From the NCBI GenBank assembly GCA_032716605.1, contig CM064509.1, positions 52,312,481-52,376,480 of the forward strand: a stretch of 64,000 nucleotides of DNA. Reading direction: 5' to 3'. A program made the position numbers and the translations under genes. Under the pieces are notes generated by a model, which saw only the letters and a list, made by a program, of their open reading frames with translations, did not search any database and was not told where the DNA came from. Below are positions 42,690 to 53,361 of this stretch, one piece after another. The stretch comes from Paralithodes platypus (taxonomy: Eukaryota; Arthropoda; Malacostraca; Decapoda; Lithodidae). Numbering within the stretch: position 1 is the first letter of the stretch; each line of letters starts with the position of its first letter.

Positions 42690-43882
42690 ATGGATGAGAA
42701 AATAAAGTCATTGCGGCGGTTCAGGGCCGCCAAGAAGGGAGGGATTACTAAGCTTACCTCTAATCTGTCTGAATTTATTGAACATGCTGCTACACTGCAT
42801 GATGTAAAGGGTGTGAAAATAACTTTAGAAGAGGCCCTAACTGATATAAAGTCGTATAACGTAGAGTTGTATAGCTTATATTCAGATGATCAGTTAGAGG
42901 ATGAGATGGTGAAAGATATGCAGTATGTTAATCAAGTAAACGGTCAGTTAGCTGAGTTAGATAGTGCTCTACAGACAACCACTACTGGTAGATCTCATGA
43001 TGGTGCAGCAAGTAGGAAACAGAAGGGTATTAAGCTACCCTCCCTGAAGTTGCCAGTTTTTGATGGGGATCCAACACAGTGGGTGGGTTTCTGGGAACTC
43101 TTTGATTGTAGTGTCCACTCCCAAACAGACTTAACTGACATTAAGAAATTTATGTATCTAAAGGGACAACTTAGTGGTGAGCTCTACAAATTGTTAGTGG
43201 ATTTAGTTTGGTCGCTGCAAGTTATGAACCAGCGGTCACTATACTGAAAAACAGTTATGGTCAAAAGGATCGCATCAAAGCAGCTCACATAGCGAAACTG
43301 TGTAATCTCCCGCATCCTAGCCAGGAGGTCAGTGCTCTGAAAGATTTTTCCGCGTCATTTGAGTGTGCGTTAGAGTCATTATGCTCTATGGACGTAACAG
43401 TAAGTGAAATGTGTGCAGTACTGTTGCATAATAAACTTCCTAGTGCACTCTCTGAAGTGATTAAGCGTGAATTAAAAGACAACTGGCTGGATGTGGATGA
43501 ATATGTTCGTGTATTTAAGACTGAAGTATGCAATCTAGAAAGTAGACATAATCCACTAGAACAGTTTGGGGCGACCGCCACAGCAGCATATGCGGTGTAT
43601 CAGAAACCCGATACCAAGCAGAAGTATGGATGTAAGTTGTGTTTAAAGACAGGACATTTTTGGGCAAAGTGTGCAAAATACAAGAACAGTCCCGCCAAGG
43701 CCAATAGAGCAAGGCAGTTGAAATTGTGCGTCGGGTGCCTGTCGTCAGAACATGGCAGCCAGGGTGTACTAACCCTAAAATTAGGCCGTGCCGATTCTGC
43801 CAACAAAAACATTTTAATTATTTGTGTCCGATGCCACGCCTTGAACAAACTGGACAACCAGTGGCCCCTGAACCAACAGTGA
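42690..43882 (+). pseudogene. BEL gag (frameshifted)
   Basis: The first frame from MDEKIKSLRRFRAAK contains a helical region and KLPSLKLPVFDGDPTQW, then MYLKGQLSGELYKLL, the conserved core of BEL gag (Pfam DUF1759). A frameshift near 43,210 moves to the second frame with ILKNSYGQKDRIKAAHIAKL and two zinc-binding motifs: CKLCLKTGHFWAKC and the start of LCVGCLSSEH. A second frameshift near 43,740 moves into the pol frame, where CRFCQQKHFNYLC forms the last zinc motif. Gag binds and packages the element RNA. Confidence 0.85.
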
Positions 43883-45252
43883 CCATGGCTGTGGCTTCGG
43901 GCCATAATGCAGTGTTGTTGCCTACCATTCAGATTCCCTTGACTGACAGAAACGGTCATACCAGTAAAGTAAGAGCTTTGTTGGACCAATGTTCGCAACG
44001 TACCTTCATCTTGCGCTCTGCTTTATCGCAGCTTGAATACGTTAGGGTCAGTAAGGACCAGCTAAGGCTCCAGGGATTTACTGGCTCACTTGGTAGTACT
44101 GAGTATGAAATAGTAGAGTTAACCTATCATCACAGAAGAAGGGTGCGTAAATTGAGAGCCGTTGTGGTGGAGGAGTTACCAGTATACAAGCCAGGGAGAG
44201 GATTAGAGATGGAGGTAAATGCTATCAAGGGTCGGGGTTACAATTTAGCCGATCCAGGTATCACTGATGGAGATATGATAGAGTTACTGATTGGGACGGA
44301 CTTTAATTACCACTTTGTACATTCAGGCTATGTCAGGGAAGGAAGTATAGTTATGTTACCCACAATTTATGGTTATGCACTGAGTGGCACTTATCAGTCA
44401 TATATAGAAGAGACCTATGTAGAGTTAGTCACTGTTCTTAAGTTAGTTGTAGACCCTTTAGTGGAGATACAGGAAGATATTGGCAGTAAATCTCCAGAAT
44501 TAAAGGATCTGACAGCTCTATGGGACTTGGACCATATTGGTATAAGTCCTAATGAGACTGGTAAGGGTGGAGAGAAAGTCTTAAATAGATTTTCTGAAAC
44601 GGTACAGTATTCCGAAGCACAGGGACAGTATATAGTGGAACTGCCGTGGAGAGATAACATAGATAAATTAAAGTTAGCCCTGGGCAGAATGAGAGGCTTG
44701 CAGCGTAAGTTTATAAAAGATCCCAACTACTGTCAACAGTATACAAAGGTTCTGGATGATCAGATAGAAAGGGGGTTTATTGAAAGGGTAGAAAACAGGA
44801 ATCAAGCTGGTCATCCCATTCACTACTTAGCTCACCATGGTATTACCAAGGATAGTGTTACTACGCCTGTACGGATAGTGTTTGACTGTTCGGCTAGGAT
44901 GGACGAGAAGGCGTTCAGTCTGAATGACTGTCTCCATACAGGTCCATCACTAGTGGCTGACCTCACCCAGGTGCTTCTGCGCTTTAGATGCCATCAATTT
45001 GCCTGGGTGAGTGATATTGAGAAAGCATTTCTCATGGTGGGGCTGAGTGAGAAAGATAGGGATGCTACTAGGTTTCTGTGGCCCGTTGATCCCTTGGATG
45101 TTGCAAGTCCTTACATTGTCTACCGGTTCCGTGCAGTTCTGTTCGGGGCCACCTGTTCCCAGTTCCTCCTTAATGCTTCCATTCAAAAACACATGTCTAT
45201 GATACAGGAGAACAGTGAAGTAGTTAATAAGCTAAAAAGGGGGTTGTATATT
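43740..45252 (+). pseudogene. BEL pol, first part: protease and reverse transcriptase
   Basis: Starts after the last zinc motif. Protease: KVRALLDQCSQRTFILRSAL (Pfam DUF1758 type); the triplet reads D-Q-C where BEL proteases usually have D-S/T-G. RT: a spacer, then GITKDSVTTPVRIVFDCSAR, LNDCLHTGPSLVADLTQVLL, FAWVSDIEKAFLMVGLSEKD (palm A) and RFRAVLFGATCSQFLLNASI (palm B). The protein stops being BEL at GLYI (45,252), where CR1-A copy 2 enters; the open frame continues to 45,450 only through CR1 3' UTR, so the last ~65 residues are chimeric. Confidence 0.9.
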
Positions 45253-47800
45253 AGTACAAAGGAGTACAAAGGAAATCAAGCAACAACAGGTCTAGTGACC
45301 CTTCTAGGCTGCTTGTCCTCCAAAACACTGAGGATCAAGTGTCCAAACAGTGGTTTAGAGTGGGTAAGGGAACATTGGAAAGGGAACTACTGCCCTGGAA
45401 CTAATGTCCGTGGCAGGACTAGGAAGTTAGTAGGGGACATAATGGGTTAGTAACTGATGGGAGGATAAAATAAAGTTATTCATTTACAAACGCAGTCAGT
45501 CGCGGGTTTGATGCGAGATATTTGTCTAGGCAGAGTTTAAATGAATCAATGGTGCTGCAGTCTATAACGTCTCGGGGAAGCCCATTCCACAAGTTGACAA
45601 CTCGATTGAAGAAGAAATTCTTAGATTCGTGTGAGTTAAAAGATTTACCAATAATTTTGCAACAGCTTCCCCGCGTGTAATTAGATTGGTCGATAGTGAA
45701 TTACTTACTACAGTTCATATTGTCGATGCCTTTGATGATTTTGAACACTTGAATTAAGTCACCTCTTAATCTGCGCTGGGTTAAAGGAAATAGATTTAAT
45801 TCTCTAAGACGCTCTTCGTATGGTTTGTTCTTTAGGCTAGGTATTATTTTGGTAACTCTACGTTGAACTCGTTCTAGCTTGTTTATGTCTTTTTTGGTAA
45901 TAAGGGCACCAGCATTGAACGCAGTATTCCAGAAGAGGGCGGACTAAAGAATTGTAAAGGGTTAGGAAAACGTCTTTGGATTTATGCTCAAATGACCTGC
46001 CTATAAAGCCAATTATTTTGTTTGCCTTCTTAACAACTTCTGAACATTGTTGACTCGGTTTTAGGTTACTCGATATTGTTACTCCCAGATCGGTTTCTCT
46101 GTTTACATTCTTAAGCGGAGTGCCATTCATCGAATAGTTTGCTTTCTCATTTAGGTATCCGATATGTAGTACTTTACATTTATCCGCATTGAAACTCATT
46201 TGCCAAATTTGGGCCCAATGTGACAATTTATCTAGATTGTGTTGCATATCGTCAACTTGTTCTTTTGAGAGTACGCTATTTGCAATTTTTGTATCATCAG
46301 CAAATTTTGAGATTGTACAGGTGAGACCCTCATCTATGTCGTTGATGTAAATTAGAAAGAGAATTGGTCCTAGTACCGATCCCTGGGGTACCCCGCTACT
46401 TACATTGGTCCATTTAGATGCCTTACCGTTTATGACTACTCTTTGCTTTCTGTCGCTGAGCCAATTTTCTATCCATTTCAACACACCGTCTTGTATTCCA
46501 TGCGCTTTTAGTTTTAGCAGTAAACGTTTGTGGGGAACTTTGTCAAAGGCCTTTTGAAAATCAAGGTATATAATATCTACAGCTTTACTCTCATCGTAGA
46601 GGTTGAGGATATCGTGGAAGAAGTCTAAGAGGTTTGTTAAACAGGAACGTTTTTTTACGAAAGCCGTGTTGAGAATCTTTAAGTATGTTATTTTCCTCTA
46701 AGAGATTTACGAGTCTGTCTCTTATGACCGGTTCTAGCATTTTACATACAACTGAGGTTAAGCTAATTGGACGATAGTTACTGGGTAGGGATTTGCTGCC
46801 TTTTTTTAATATCGGTGTTACGTTGGCGATCTTCCACTGATCAGGCATAGTTCCAGACTGCAAGGATTTATTGAATAGTAATGTCAGTGGTTTGGAGAGC
46901 TCATCCTTAGCTTCCTTTAGAACTCTAGGCGAGATTGTATCAGGTCCAGGCGTTTTATTTACCTTGAGTTTATCTAAACAATTCAATACTTCTCTCTCTG
47001 TAACGGTGATATTGCTTAGAACATCTGAATTATCAATCTGAATCGGCGATGGTGTAGGGATATCACTGAGATTTTCTGTTGTAAAAACTGATGCAAAGAA
47101 GGAATTGAGGGCATTACTCATTTGTACTTCGTCTTTGGTGTATTCTCCATTTCATCGACTAACGGTCCAACAGTTGAAGTAACTACTTTTTTCTTTCTGA
47201 TATAACTATAGAATTCTTTCGGGTTTGTTTTACTTTGATTCGCAATATGTAACTCTAGGGTCTTTTTACTTTGCTTAATTAACTTTTTGGCTTTGCGTCG
47301 TAGCTCTACAAATTTCACCCGTTCTTCGTCATTTTGTGAGGATTTTAGTCTATCATTAGCACATTTTTTAGCAAGCAGGCAGTTTGAAATATCTTTATTC
47401 CACCATTTGGGCTTATTATTATGGCCTGGACGCCGTATTTTCGATGGTATGCAGTCTTGCACTGCTTTTAGGTAAGTGGTTTCGAATAACTTCCAAGATG
47501 TATTTATGTCGTTATTGTTAATTAAAAAGCTCCAGTCAGTTTCTTTAAACATAGCTCTAAGTTTATGAAAGTTTGCTTTCTTGAAATTAGGGACTTTTTC
47601 GATGCTACTATTTGGTTCGTTACTAGTAAAGTTTAAAGTGAAAGTTATCGTACGATGGTCGCTGTTACTGAATTCATCACCAACATTCAAATTCTCTATT
47701 AATTCTTCTTTTGTTGCAAGTACAATGTCAAGAACGTTATTACCACGGGTCGGTGTTCGAACAAATTGATAAAGCGAAGTCTCTTGCAAAGCCAGAGAGT
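45253..47800 (-). mobile_element. CR1-clade LINE CR1-A, copy 2 (5' truncated)
   Basis: Minus-strand copy, very similar to CR1-A copy 1. Its 3' end, in sense orientation, is the same duplicated CCTTTGTACT unit. The 5' end is truncated in the endonuclease, at the point matching about 54,030 of copy 1, with about ten extra bases at the junction. TATATT occurs at both flanks (45,247-45,252 and 47,801-47,806), a possible 6-bp target duplication. Confidence 0.9.
45670..47789 (-). pseudogene. CR1-A copy 2 ORF2 (endonuclease end and RT), three frameshifts
   Basis: Minus strand: RTPTRGNNVLDIVLATKEEL, FSNSDHRTITFTL (S-D-H intact), a linker, LNCLDKLKVNKTPGPDTISP, VTPILKKGSKSLPSNYRPIS, LDFQKAFDKVPHKRLLLK (palm A, in a short frame near 46,540), SSGVPQGSVLGPILF (palm B), SKFADDTKIANS (palm C). 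Frames change near 47,150, 46,653 and 45,892, each at an A/T run whose length differs by one from copy 1. Confidence 0.9.
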
Positions 47801-48985
47801 TATATTGATAACTTACAGGGAACTGGTGATGATGTAAGTGATTTGCAACAACAATCTTGGGATGCCCGTAGAATATTTTCCAGCGCTAACCTGTCTTTAC
47901 GTGAGTGGGTCACAAATAATGAGAGTTTGCGGGAACTGTTGCACCTGAAGGGTATAGGTTCCGCCATACAAGACGGGGTTAAGGTACTTGGCGTTGGGTG
48001 GCTAACTGATAAGGATATGTTACAGGTTAATTGCAGCGGAAGTAGCCCTGCATTGGTTACAAAACGCGAGGCTCTAAGTCTAACCGCGAGTGTTTTTGAT
48101 CCTCTAGGAGTGTTGCTACCGGTAACCATCCGGGCACGGAGGTTCGTACAGGACTTGTGGAGATTAGAGTGTGGGTGGGATGTCCCCATTTCAGATGACA
48201 TGAGAGCTAACTGGCAGGGTATTTATAATGATATGATAGATAGTACAGGTATCATGTTTCCCCGTCAGGTCACTAATTCTAAGAGGGTTACGCTGCACCT
48301 ATTTAGTGACGCTAGCTCAGTAGCATATGGTGTAGCGGCCTATGCGGTTGGTGATGAGGTGAGTAGGTTAGTAATGGCCAAAGCTAAGGTGGCACCTATT
48401 AAGTCCCTCACCATACCTAAGATGGAGTTGACTGCTGTTCTTTTCGCAGCTCGTCTCGCATGTTATATATGTGAGGCCTATGCGGACGAGCTGATTATAG
48501 AGAATGTATACCTCTGGTCGGACAGCCAGATAACCCTATGCTGGTTGTCTAGTAAAAAGATTTTGCCTATATATGTTCAAAATAGAGTTGATGAGATAAA
48601 GTAATTAGTCCCCGGCGCTCATTTTCGTTATGTGTCCACAGAGGACAACCCTAGTGATCTAGTTACCAGAGGGATTTCATATGTGTCCTTAGTTGCTTCT
48701 TCGCTTTGGTGGGGAGGGCCCACATGGCTACCTCACCAAATGCTATGGCCTGATCATGGCCCAATAGGGGGCTCAATAGGAGGGGACACCACTTTGGGTG
48801 GTAACATGAGTCAAGAAGGAACCCTGTCATTGCCAGTACCGGTTGACCGTACTGCCATATTGAATTGGGACCGGTATGGCTCATATATGAAGTCATGGCA
48901 TGTAATGGCATGGGTCCTTAGGTTTATTAAGACTCTTAAAGAGAAGACAAAAGGGAATTTTCATGCAAAACCGGCATACTTGACG
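47801..48985 (+). pseudogene. BEL pol, second part: RT end and RNase H
   Basis: Resumes with YIDNLQGT, the BEL version of the RT catalytic box, interrupted exactly within the Y-I. Continues with LSLTASVFDPLGVLLPVTIR and LPIPKMEL-type motif (SLTIPKMELTAVLFAARLA), and VYLWSDSQITLCWLSSKK (RNase H; Pfam Peptidase_A17 region). LFSDASSVAYGVAAYAV carries an early RNase H Asp. A TAA at 48,602-48,604 interrupts the frame, which goes on with TEDNPSDLVTRGISYVSL and WWGGPTWL, the usual BEL block between RNase H and integrase. The open frame reaching back to 47,711 is CR1 sequence. Confidence 0.9.
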
Positions 48986-50506
48986 GTGCCGGAATTAAGA
49001 GCAGCAGAGTCAGCCATGATTAAGGTAGCTCAGAGAGAAGCTTACTCTGAGGAACACCACTATTTGTCAAAAAGACAGGGCACACCAAGCAATATAGTGA
49101 AGCAGTTAGGCCTCTATATGAAGGGAGGCATGATACGATGTAGAGGTAGGCTACACTTTTCAGCTTTACACGATAGTGCCAAGTACCCTATCCTTATCCC
49201 TAATAAACATCGTATAGCCACTCTCCTTAGTAATTACTGCCACAAAGTGTGTAACCATAGTGGTGTTAGTTATGTTGTAAATTACATAAGGCAAAGATGG
49301 TGGATCCCCAAGATTAGACAGGTAGTAAAGAAAGCCTTAAGGGGATGTATCATCTGCAAGAGATTGCAAGGTACATCATACCGTGCTGTACAGGCCCCTC
49401 CATTGCCGGAGTTTAGGGTTCAGGAAGTGAGTCCTTTCCAGGTAACGGGGGTTGACTACACAGGTGCCTTGCCAGTAAAAGAGAAGGGGGGTACTGTAAG
49501 TAAACTATATGTAGTCTTATTCACCTGTGCAGTTACTAGAGCGGTCCATGTAGAAACGGTGTCTAACCTCTCCTGCGAATAATTTTTGCATGCGTTCCGT
49601 AGGTTTAGTAGCAGGAGGGGTTACCCTGAGATTATGATGAGTGATAATGCCACCACATTTGTTAGCGGAGCCAGTACATTACGGGAGTTGATAGATGATG
49701 CAAGGTTAAAAGGTACTCTAGCGGAATTCAAGTGCGAGTGGCAGTTTATACCGGCCAGGGTGCCATGGTTCGGTGCCATATGGGAACGGGTCATTGGCAT
49801 CCTAAAGGCTGGCTTGAAGAAGGTACTGGTTCGAGCATTGGTTACGACAGAGGAACTGAATACGGTATTACTGGAGCTCGAGGCCACAGTCAATGATCGC
49901 CCGCTTGGCTACAGCTACAGTGATCTTGAAGACCCTCTACCCATCACTCCTTCACAACTGGTTCATGGGAGGCGGATCAGAAGCTTTCCAAGGCGGGAAG
50001 TCACGGATGAAGATCTCAAGGACACGACTTGGCGTAACAACGATTCCGTCAACCAACGCTTCCAATATGTTACAAAGCTCTCACATGACTTGTGGAAAAG
50101 GTGGAGCACTGATTATTTAATATCACTCAGGGAGCAACATCGTCACTTAATGGTATAAAGAGGGATAGCATCGCCGCAAGTTGGGGACGTCGTTCTAATA
50201 CATGATGACGGCCCCCGATTTTTTTGGCATATAGGTCGGATAATGAAACTTCTTCGTGGTCCTGACCATGAATGTAGGGTAGTTCAGGTAAAAACAGGAG
50301 CCGGTTTGACTACCAGACCGGTGGATAAGCTATACCCACTAGAGATAGATTTAGAGGTAGTGGATGGCGACAGCAAGCTGAACTCTGATAATATCCTTCC
50401 TGCTACTGGAGCGGACCGAGATGATACCCCTCAGAGGCCGTCACGTCGGGCTGCTTTGGGTTCCTCCCAGTTGTGGCGATCCATGATCGGGACGGGACAA
50501 TTGTAA
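48986..50506 (+). pseudogene. BEL pol, third part: integrase and C-terminal module
   Basis: Zinc finger HKVCNHSGVSYVV...CIICKRL (HHCC), then VTGVDYTGALPVKEKGG (first Asp), RRGYPEIMMSDNATTFVSGA (second Asp), PWFGAIWERVIGILKAG (Glu): the DDE triad is intact by motif. In-frame TAA codons at 49,580-49,582 and 50,156-50,158 break it. The last module, GDVVLIHDDGPRFFWHIGRI and GLTTRPVDKLYPLEID, is the C-terminal domain typical of BEL integrases (Pfam DUF5641). Ends 30 bases before the 3' LTR. Confidence 0.9.
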
Positions 50507-50535
50507 ATACTTTGTATATAACTGGTGGCGGAGTA

Positions 50536-50836
50536 TGTCGTGAATCCTAGCTGGTATATATACCGTAGTTTGAATTTCCCGGGTTCACGACAGCTGGTTC
50601 CTTTTTGTTTATACGCATTACTTTATTTATCTTTGTGGATAAGTATTACTGTGGTTGCACCAATTATATCTTAGTTTATTTTCCCTTATTATTTAATCAC
50701 GGGGGACGATATAGAACCCTTAAATATATTTATATTGTTACGATAAGAGGGAATCTCAGTACACTTCACACAGAGACTTCGTCCCGCTCACAACAAACCA
50801 CCAGTTGCTGCCACATAACAACAGAACTTCACTGAT
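50536..50836 (+). repeat. BEL 3' LTR, left part
   Basis: The first 301 bases of the 3' LTR, nearly identical to the 5' LTR, preceded by a short purine tract (GGTGGCGGAG). Broken at ...TTCACTGAT by CR1-A copy 1. Confidence 0.93.
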
Positions 50837-51409
50837 TCACCCGCCGGCCTCATTCACCCGCCGGCCTTAGCACCGCCAACAGCTCCGCATCGCCACTGAG
50901 AAAACTTGATCCTAATTTGAGTATTTCATATCCCAATTCCCTTTATTCATTGCATGAACAGTAGTTAAGTGCTTGTTTAACCTCCACATAGTTCTGTAGT
51001 TGCCGTGCATGTTATTTTATTGCTTTTCTGACTGATAAACATTGTTGTTTACATTTGTCATCCTAGCTTGTAGCAGACGACGCACGCGCACCTCTAATCG
51101 ACCTAGCTTTGTATTTTCTTATTAACTCTAGTAGGTATCGTATTCAGTATCCTACTGTAGCTATATATATCTGTAATTTTAGTTGTTGCTTGCATGATCT
51201 TGTAGTAACCTTTGACTGATAACTTTGTTTATCTAAATATAATCCTGCTTGACTAGCCTACAGTGACACCAGCGCCATCTGTTGATACAGTATATTAACC
51301 CCTTGTGTGCAGTTACACTTTATTTTTTATATAATCTCTATTTGGTGAATTGTATATTTAGTCACATATTCTATTATATATATATATATATTTGTTTTGC
51401 TTTTTTAGG

Positions 51410-52135
51410 TAGGTTATCACCCCTGGTAGCCTACTTCTGCATATTTCATACTTTTTTGTTTTTGGTTATTTTTGTTTTTGGTTAGTCTAGGCTATCATCC
51501 CTGGTGGCCTATTTCTGCGTACGGTACTTCAATTTTTAAATTTTCAGTTAGGCTATCACCGCTGGTGGCCTATTTCTGCGTACCGGTATTTCATAATTTT
51601 TGTTTTCGGTTAGTCTAGGCTATCATCCCTGGTGGCCTATTTCTGCGTACTTAAATTTTTAAATTTTCAGTTAGGCTATCACCGCTGGTGGCCTATTTCT
51701 GCGTACCGGTATTTCATAATTTTTGTTTTCGGTTATTTTTGTTTTCGGTTAGTCTAGGCTATCACCGCTGGTGGCCTATTTTTGCGTACCGGTATTTCAT
51801 AATTTTTTTTTTCGGTTATTTTTGTTTTCGGTGAGTCTAGGCTATCATCCCTGGTGGCCTATTTCTGCGTACTTCAATTTTTAAATTTTCAGTTAGGCTA
51901 TCACCGCTGGTGGCCTATTTCTGCTTACCGGTATTTCATAATTTTTGTTTTCGGTTAGGATAGGCTATAACCCCTGGTGGCCTATTTCTGTTTAAATAAA
52001 CATAAAATTGTTTTTGGTTCGGCTATCACTGCGTATTCAAATTTAATTTAGTTTTGTTTTAATTTCGGTTAGGCTATCACCGCTGATAACCTATTTGTGT
52101 GTATTTCAACATTTTTGTTTTCGGTTAGGCCTATT
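51410..52135 (+). repeat. Tandem 5' UTR monomers of CR1-A (about 11 units)
   Basis: Units of 55-85 bases each starting AGGCTATCAYCNCTGGTGG and continuing CCTATTTCTGCGTAC. Two subtypes alternate: one with CATCCCTGG and TTTTTAAATTTTCAGTT, one with CACCGCTGG and the ACCGGTATTTCATAATTTTT segment. The alternation shows amplification as dimers. The last three units are degenerate. They end about 115 bases before ORF1. Confidence 0.9.
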
Positions 52136-52154
52136 TAAGTAAGTGAAGCGACCT

Positions 52155-52225
52155 GAAGGGAGTGAAGTGTTTTTAAAGTGAGTTTAGTGTTTTTAAAGTG
52201 AGTTAAGTGTTTTTAAGTGAGTGAA
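52155..52225 (+). repeat. 20-bp tandem repeat before ORF1
   Basis: Three to four units of AGTGAGTTWAGTGTTTTTAA, directly upstream of the ORF1 start. Confidence 0.8.
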
Positions 52226-52251
52226 GTGATCTGAAGAAAGTGATCGTCACC

Positions 52252-53361
52252 ATGCCTCGTGCCTGTACGAACTGCGCTGGTAGGTTTGGTGCTTCCATGT
52301 TTGCTCCTGTCGATCCACAAGTCTGCCGACTCTGCCAGCAATGAGAGGATTTGACAGCAAAATTGGATGAAGCCCACAACAAGATCAACGCCCTCACCAG
52401 GAAGCTGGAATCACTCCAAGAGTTTGTAACACTCAACGTTGGAGTATCACTAACTCCAATTGTTTCAACTCCAGCATCCACCACCGCCCCAACGTCATCT
52501 GCCAACAATCCAACACCTGCAGTAGACACTGCAGCAGATGCTTCTGACGAACCTGAGCTGACATCAAACCAGGACAGCCGCCCTGTTCACCTTAGTCTCT
52601 CCCCCACTCCTCGTGCAACAAGCCTGCTAGCACGAACAGTACCAACCCCTCGCCCCCGTTCTAACCACTCCTCTCCCCGACCTGTACGTAGAGTCCCGCC
52701 ACCACAAGTTTCCGGATTTACACCAGTGAGGAACGGTGCACGGCCAACGCAGAAAAGGTCTCATCTACCAGTCACAATGTCAAACAGATTTGAGATATTG
52801 GTAGAGATGGAAGACGAACCAGAGGAGACCAGGCTCGTTGGGGATTCCATCCTACGAGGACAGGTCGAAGAGTTCTGCGACAGAGTCCCAAATCAACGAA
52901 AAAGATTTTGCATCCCAGGAGCTGGACTGGACGACATTGTGGAAGCCTTCGAAGATACCACAAAGGATGCAAATGAAAATACCCTTTTTGTCATCCATGC
53001 TGGTTCAAATGACGTCATGCGCACCAGATCCGAAGAGTTGATGGAGAAATATCGCAAGATGATCCAGCACTACAAAAACAAGTCAAGGAATATCATCATC
53101 TCAGGCATTCTCCCCAAGATCGACGCACCTGACAAATTCTACGACAAGGCCTTCAGCACAAATAGCCGACTAAAATATTTGTGTCTGAGGGAAGAAGTTG
53201 AATTCATCAACCTCTGGGACAACTTCTACAACCAGCCTACTCTGTTCCGCAAGGATGGCACTCATCTAAACCCTGTGGGTTCAGCACGCATGGGTCGTCT
53301 CCTACACGAAGCAGTCCGCAGCCATGGATCAAAAACGCCATCCGAGAAGAAGCAGCAGTGA
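52252..53361 (+). pseudogene. CR1-A ORF1: zinc motif, coiled coil, SGNH esterase (one stop)
   Basis: Starts MPRACTNCAGRFGASMF with C-x2-C, and CRLC follows 22 residues later, a small zinc-finger-like module. An in-frame TGA at codon 31 (52,342-52,344) interrupts it, and the same frame continues to 53,361. Next come a heptad-like stretch (KLDEAHNKINALTRKLESLQ), a Ser/Thr/Pro-rich linker, and a C-terminal SGNH hydrolase: VGDSILRGQ (block I, catalytic Ser), LFVIHAGSNDVMR (block III, G-x-N-D) and FRKDGTHLNPVGSARMGRLL (block V, D-x-x-H). Esterase ORF1 proteins are known from CR1-like LINEs; their role in the cycle is unclear, perhaps membrane or lipid interaction. Confidence 0.88.

Noticed and set aside
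45253..45450. C-terminal 65 codons of the BEL pol open frame
   Set aside because: They are CR1-A 3' UTR in antisense, not part of the BEL protein.
51350..52140. Monomer array considered as a satellite or CRISPR-like array
   Set aside because: Units vary in length, have no unique spacers, and lie inside a LINE 5' UTR in a eukaryotic genome.
52838..53041. Alternative frame inside CR1-A ORF1
   Set aside because: Shadow of the SGNH esterase frame.
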